Below, piece by piece: positions 39,808 through 40,606 of a stretch of 40,606 bases of DNA. Under the pieces are notes generated by a model. That model did no database searches. It saw only the letters and a list, made by a program, of their open reading frames with translations, and was not told the DNA's origin. Source of the DNA: Coemansia sp. RSA 922. Lineage: Eukaryota > Kickxellomycota > Kickxellomycetes > Kickxellales > Kickxellaceae. Each line of letters begins with the position of its first letter. The stretch's first letter is position 1. The stretch is taken from contig JANBQS010000072.1 in NCBI GenBank assembly GCA_027577415.1, positions 1 to 40,606 of the forward strand. Reading direction: 5' to 3'. The translations under genes and the position numbers were made by a program.

Positions 39808-40606
39808 AATTCTTGAATGTCTATAGTGCATTCGGGAACGTGAGAGCGAAAGCCTCTTGGATTGTATAAGAAAAAATGGGTGCATCCAAAGAAGCATTAG
39901 CCAACTGTGGCGCCTTACCATCTAGAATGCGACCAGAAAAAAAAATTCCCAAGCCGCTCGGATTCTTTTTGGTATTATTCTTTGCTTCATCATCATTCTT
40001 TTTTCGATTTACCTTTCTTTTGTGACCAAGAAACCCCTTCCCCTTTTGTTCATCTACATATTATTTTTCTATAGAGTGGCTTGAATATTCACAGTCGGAG
40101 CTATTCGCGTCTATTCACCACTTTTCTTGTTAACAATAAGCTAGGGATAAAAAAAAACAAGCCGCAATTATTCTGTAGCATTGTGTGCGCTCCAGACCAA
40201 AAAGACAAAAAATTATGTCCGCACACGAGACCAACTAGCCAAAATTCCATTGTGATCTCCCTTGCCTTACGCTTAGACATATTTTTTTGCTTGACTGATA
40301 TGCTGCTGTTCACAGATGGGGCTTGGTGCCTGCCTAACACAATGCAATATGGTCCGTTAGTTGTTCTGACTTTGAGCGTATAGTGCAGAAAACCATTCAT
40401 TGAGCTAGATTACAATATATGAAATAGTATCCTGCTAATGCTAAAAAAAAAAGTACAAGGAAAATGTAATGGCCTATTATGCAAGCTCAGCCAGAAGCGA
40501 TGCTTGATGGTCGTTCTGCTACTTTGCGGGTTTCAAGAAGAAATGGCGTTGCCAATATTGGTATAAAACGGGTTGGATATTCTCAGCAAAAAACAGCTTT
40601 TGAAAT
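39808..40606. other. Terminal intergenic region with an outward promoter
   Basis: AT-rich with poly-A runs. Two overlapping open frames at 40081-40400, one on each strand, lack support. The TATA box at 40562-40568 suggests a gene just beyond the window. Confidence 0.5.
40562..40568 (+). promoter_or_regulatory. TATA box at the window end
   Basis: GGTATAAAACGGG closely matches the box before the thioredoxin-like copy 2 (GGTATAAAACGAG at 34035). The gene it serves would start outside the window. Confidence 0.45.

Noticed and set aside
40081..40400. Overlapping ~100-codon frames on both strands
   Set aside because: They mirror each other; the plus-strand one lacks an ATG and neither has a recognisable motif.
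1..40606. tRNA, rRNA or CRISPR features
   Set aside because: I looked by eye for B-box-like GTTCRA strings, rRNA-like blocks and regular spacer repeats and found none.

Overview
The window looks like a piece of an early-diverging filamentous fungus, most likely a Kickxellales (Coemansia-type) zygomycete. The grounds are short spliceosomal introns (58-95 nt), TATA boxes ahead of several genes, and large families of F-box/leucine-rich-like proteins that open with 'LSPFQLLP' or 'LSPAQTLP' motifs. The species name is an inference; the eukaryotic, fungal character is clear. The left 29 kb behaves like an accessory, duplication-rich region, and the right 12 kb holds more ordinary genes.

1-7.6 kb: F-box-like family A, with one open copy cut by the window edge (1-1754), one with an in-frame TAG (1986-3755) and one with a single-base frameshift (5867-7592). 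A multiply broken family C copy (3885-5559) lies between the last two. 7.6-9.8 kb: a decayed single-zinc-finger relic and a broken FunK1-type protein kinase with a 19-nt first exon. 11.3-13.4 kb: the most unusual part, three tandem micro-genes on the minus strand, each encoding a 37-42 residue protein with one C2H2-like finger. In all three the ligands are C9, C12, H25 and H30, and the 5' leaders are related. 13.9-14.0 kb: a TATA box and a perfect-looking intron with no start codon. 14.2-16 kb: another family A copy, with two in-frame TAGs. 16-20.6 kb: two intact tandem family B F-box-like genes whose upstream regions were duplicated with them. 20.6-20.8 kb: a MITE-like element with 38-bp inverted termini. 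20.9-25.6 kb: a divergent pair of family D F-box/LRR-like paralogues. 26 kb: a small orphan gene. 27.3-29 kb: a family A copy with an in-frame TAG at codon 37.

29.1-40.6 kb: an insulysin-type M16 metallopeptidase with one intron and an N-terminal membrane anchor; two small thioredoxin-fold-like paralogues without CXXC, the second frameshifted; a 1614-residue armadillo-like protein ending in a BTB/POZ-like domain; and a terminal promoter pointing out of the window.

The F-box-like proteins would be expected to act as substrate receptors for SCF ubiquitin ligases. Nothing in the window shows a pathway shared by these genes. The region reads as a birth-and-death cluster of receptor-like and regulatory genes beside housekeeping genes.
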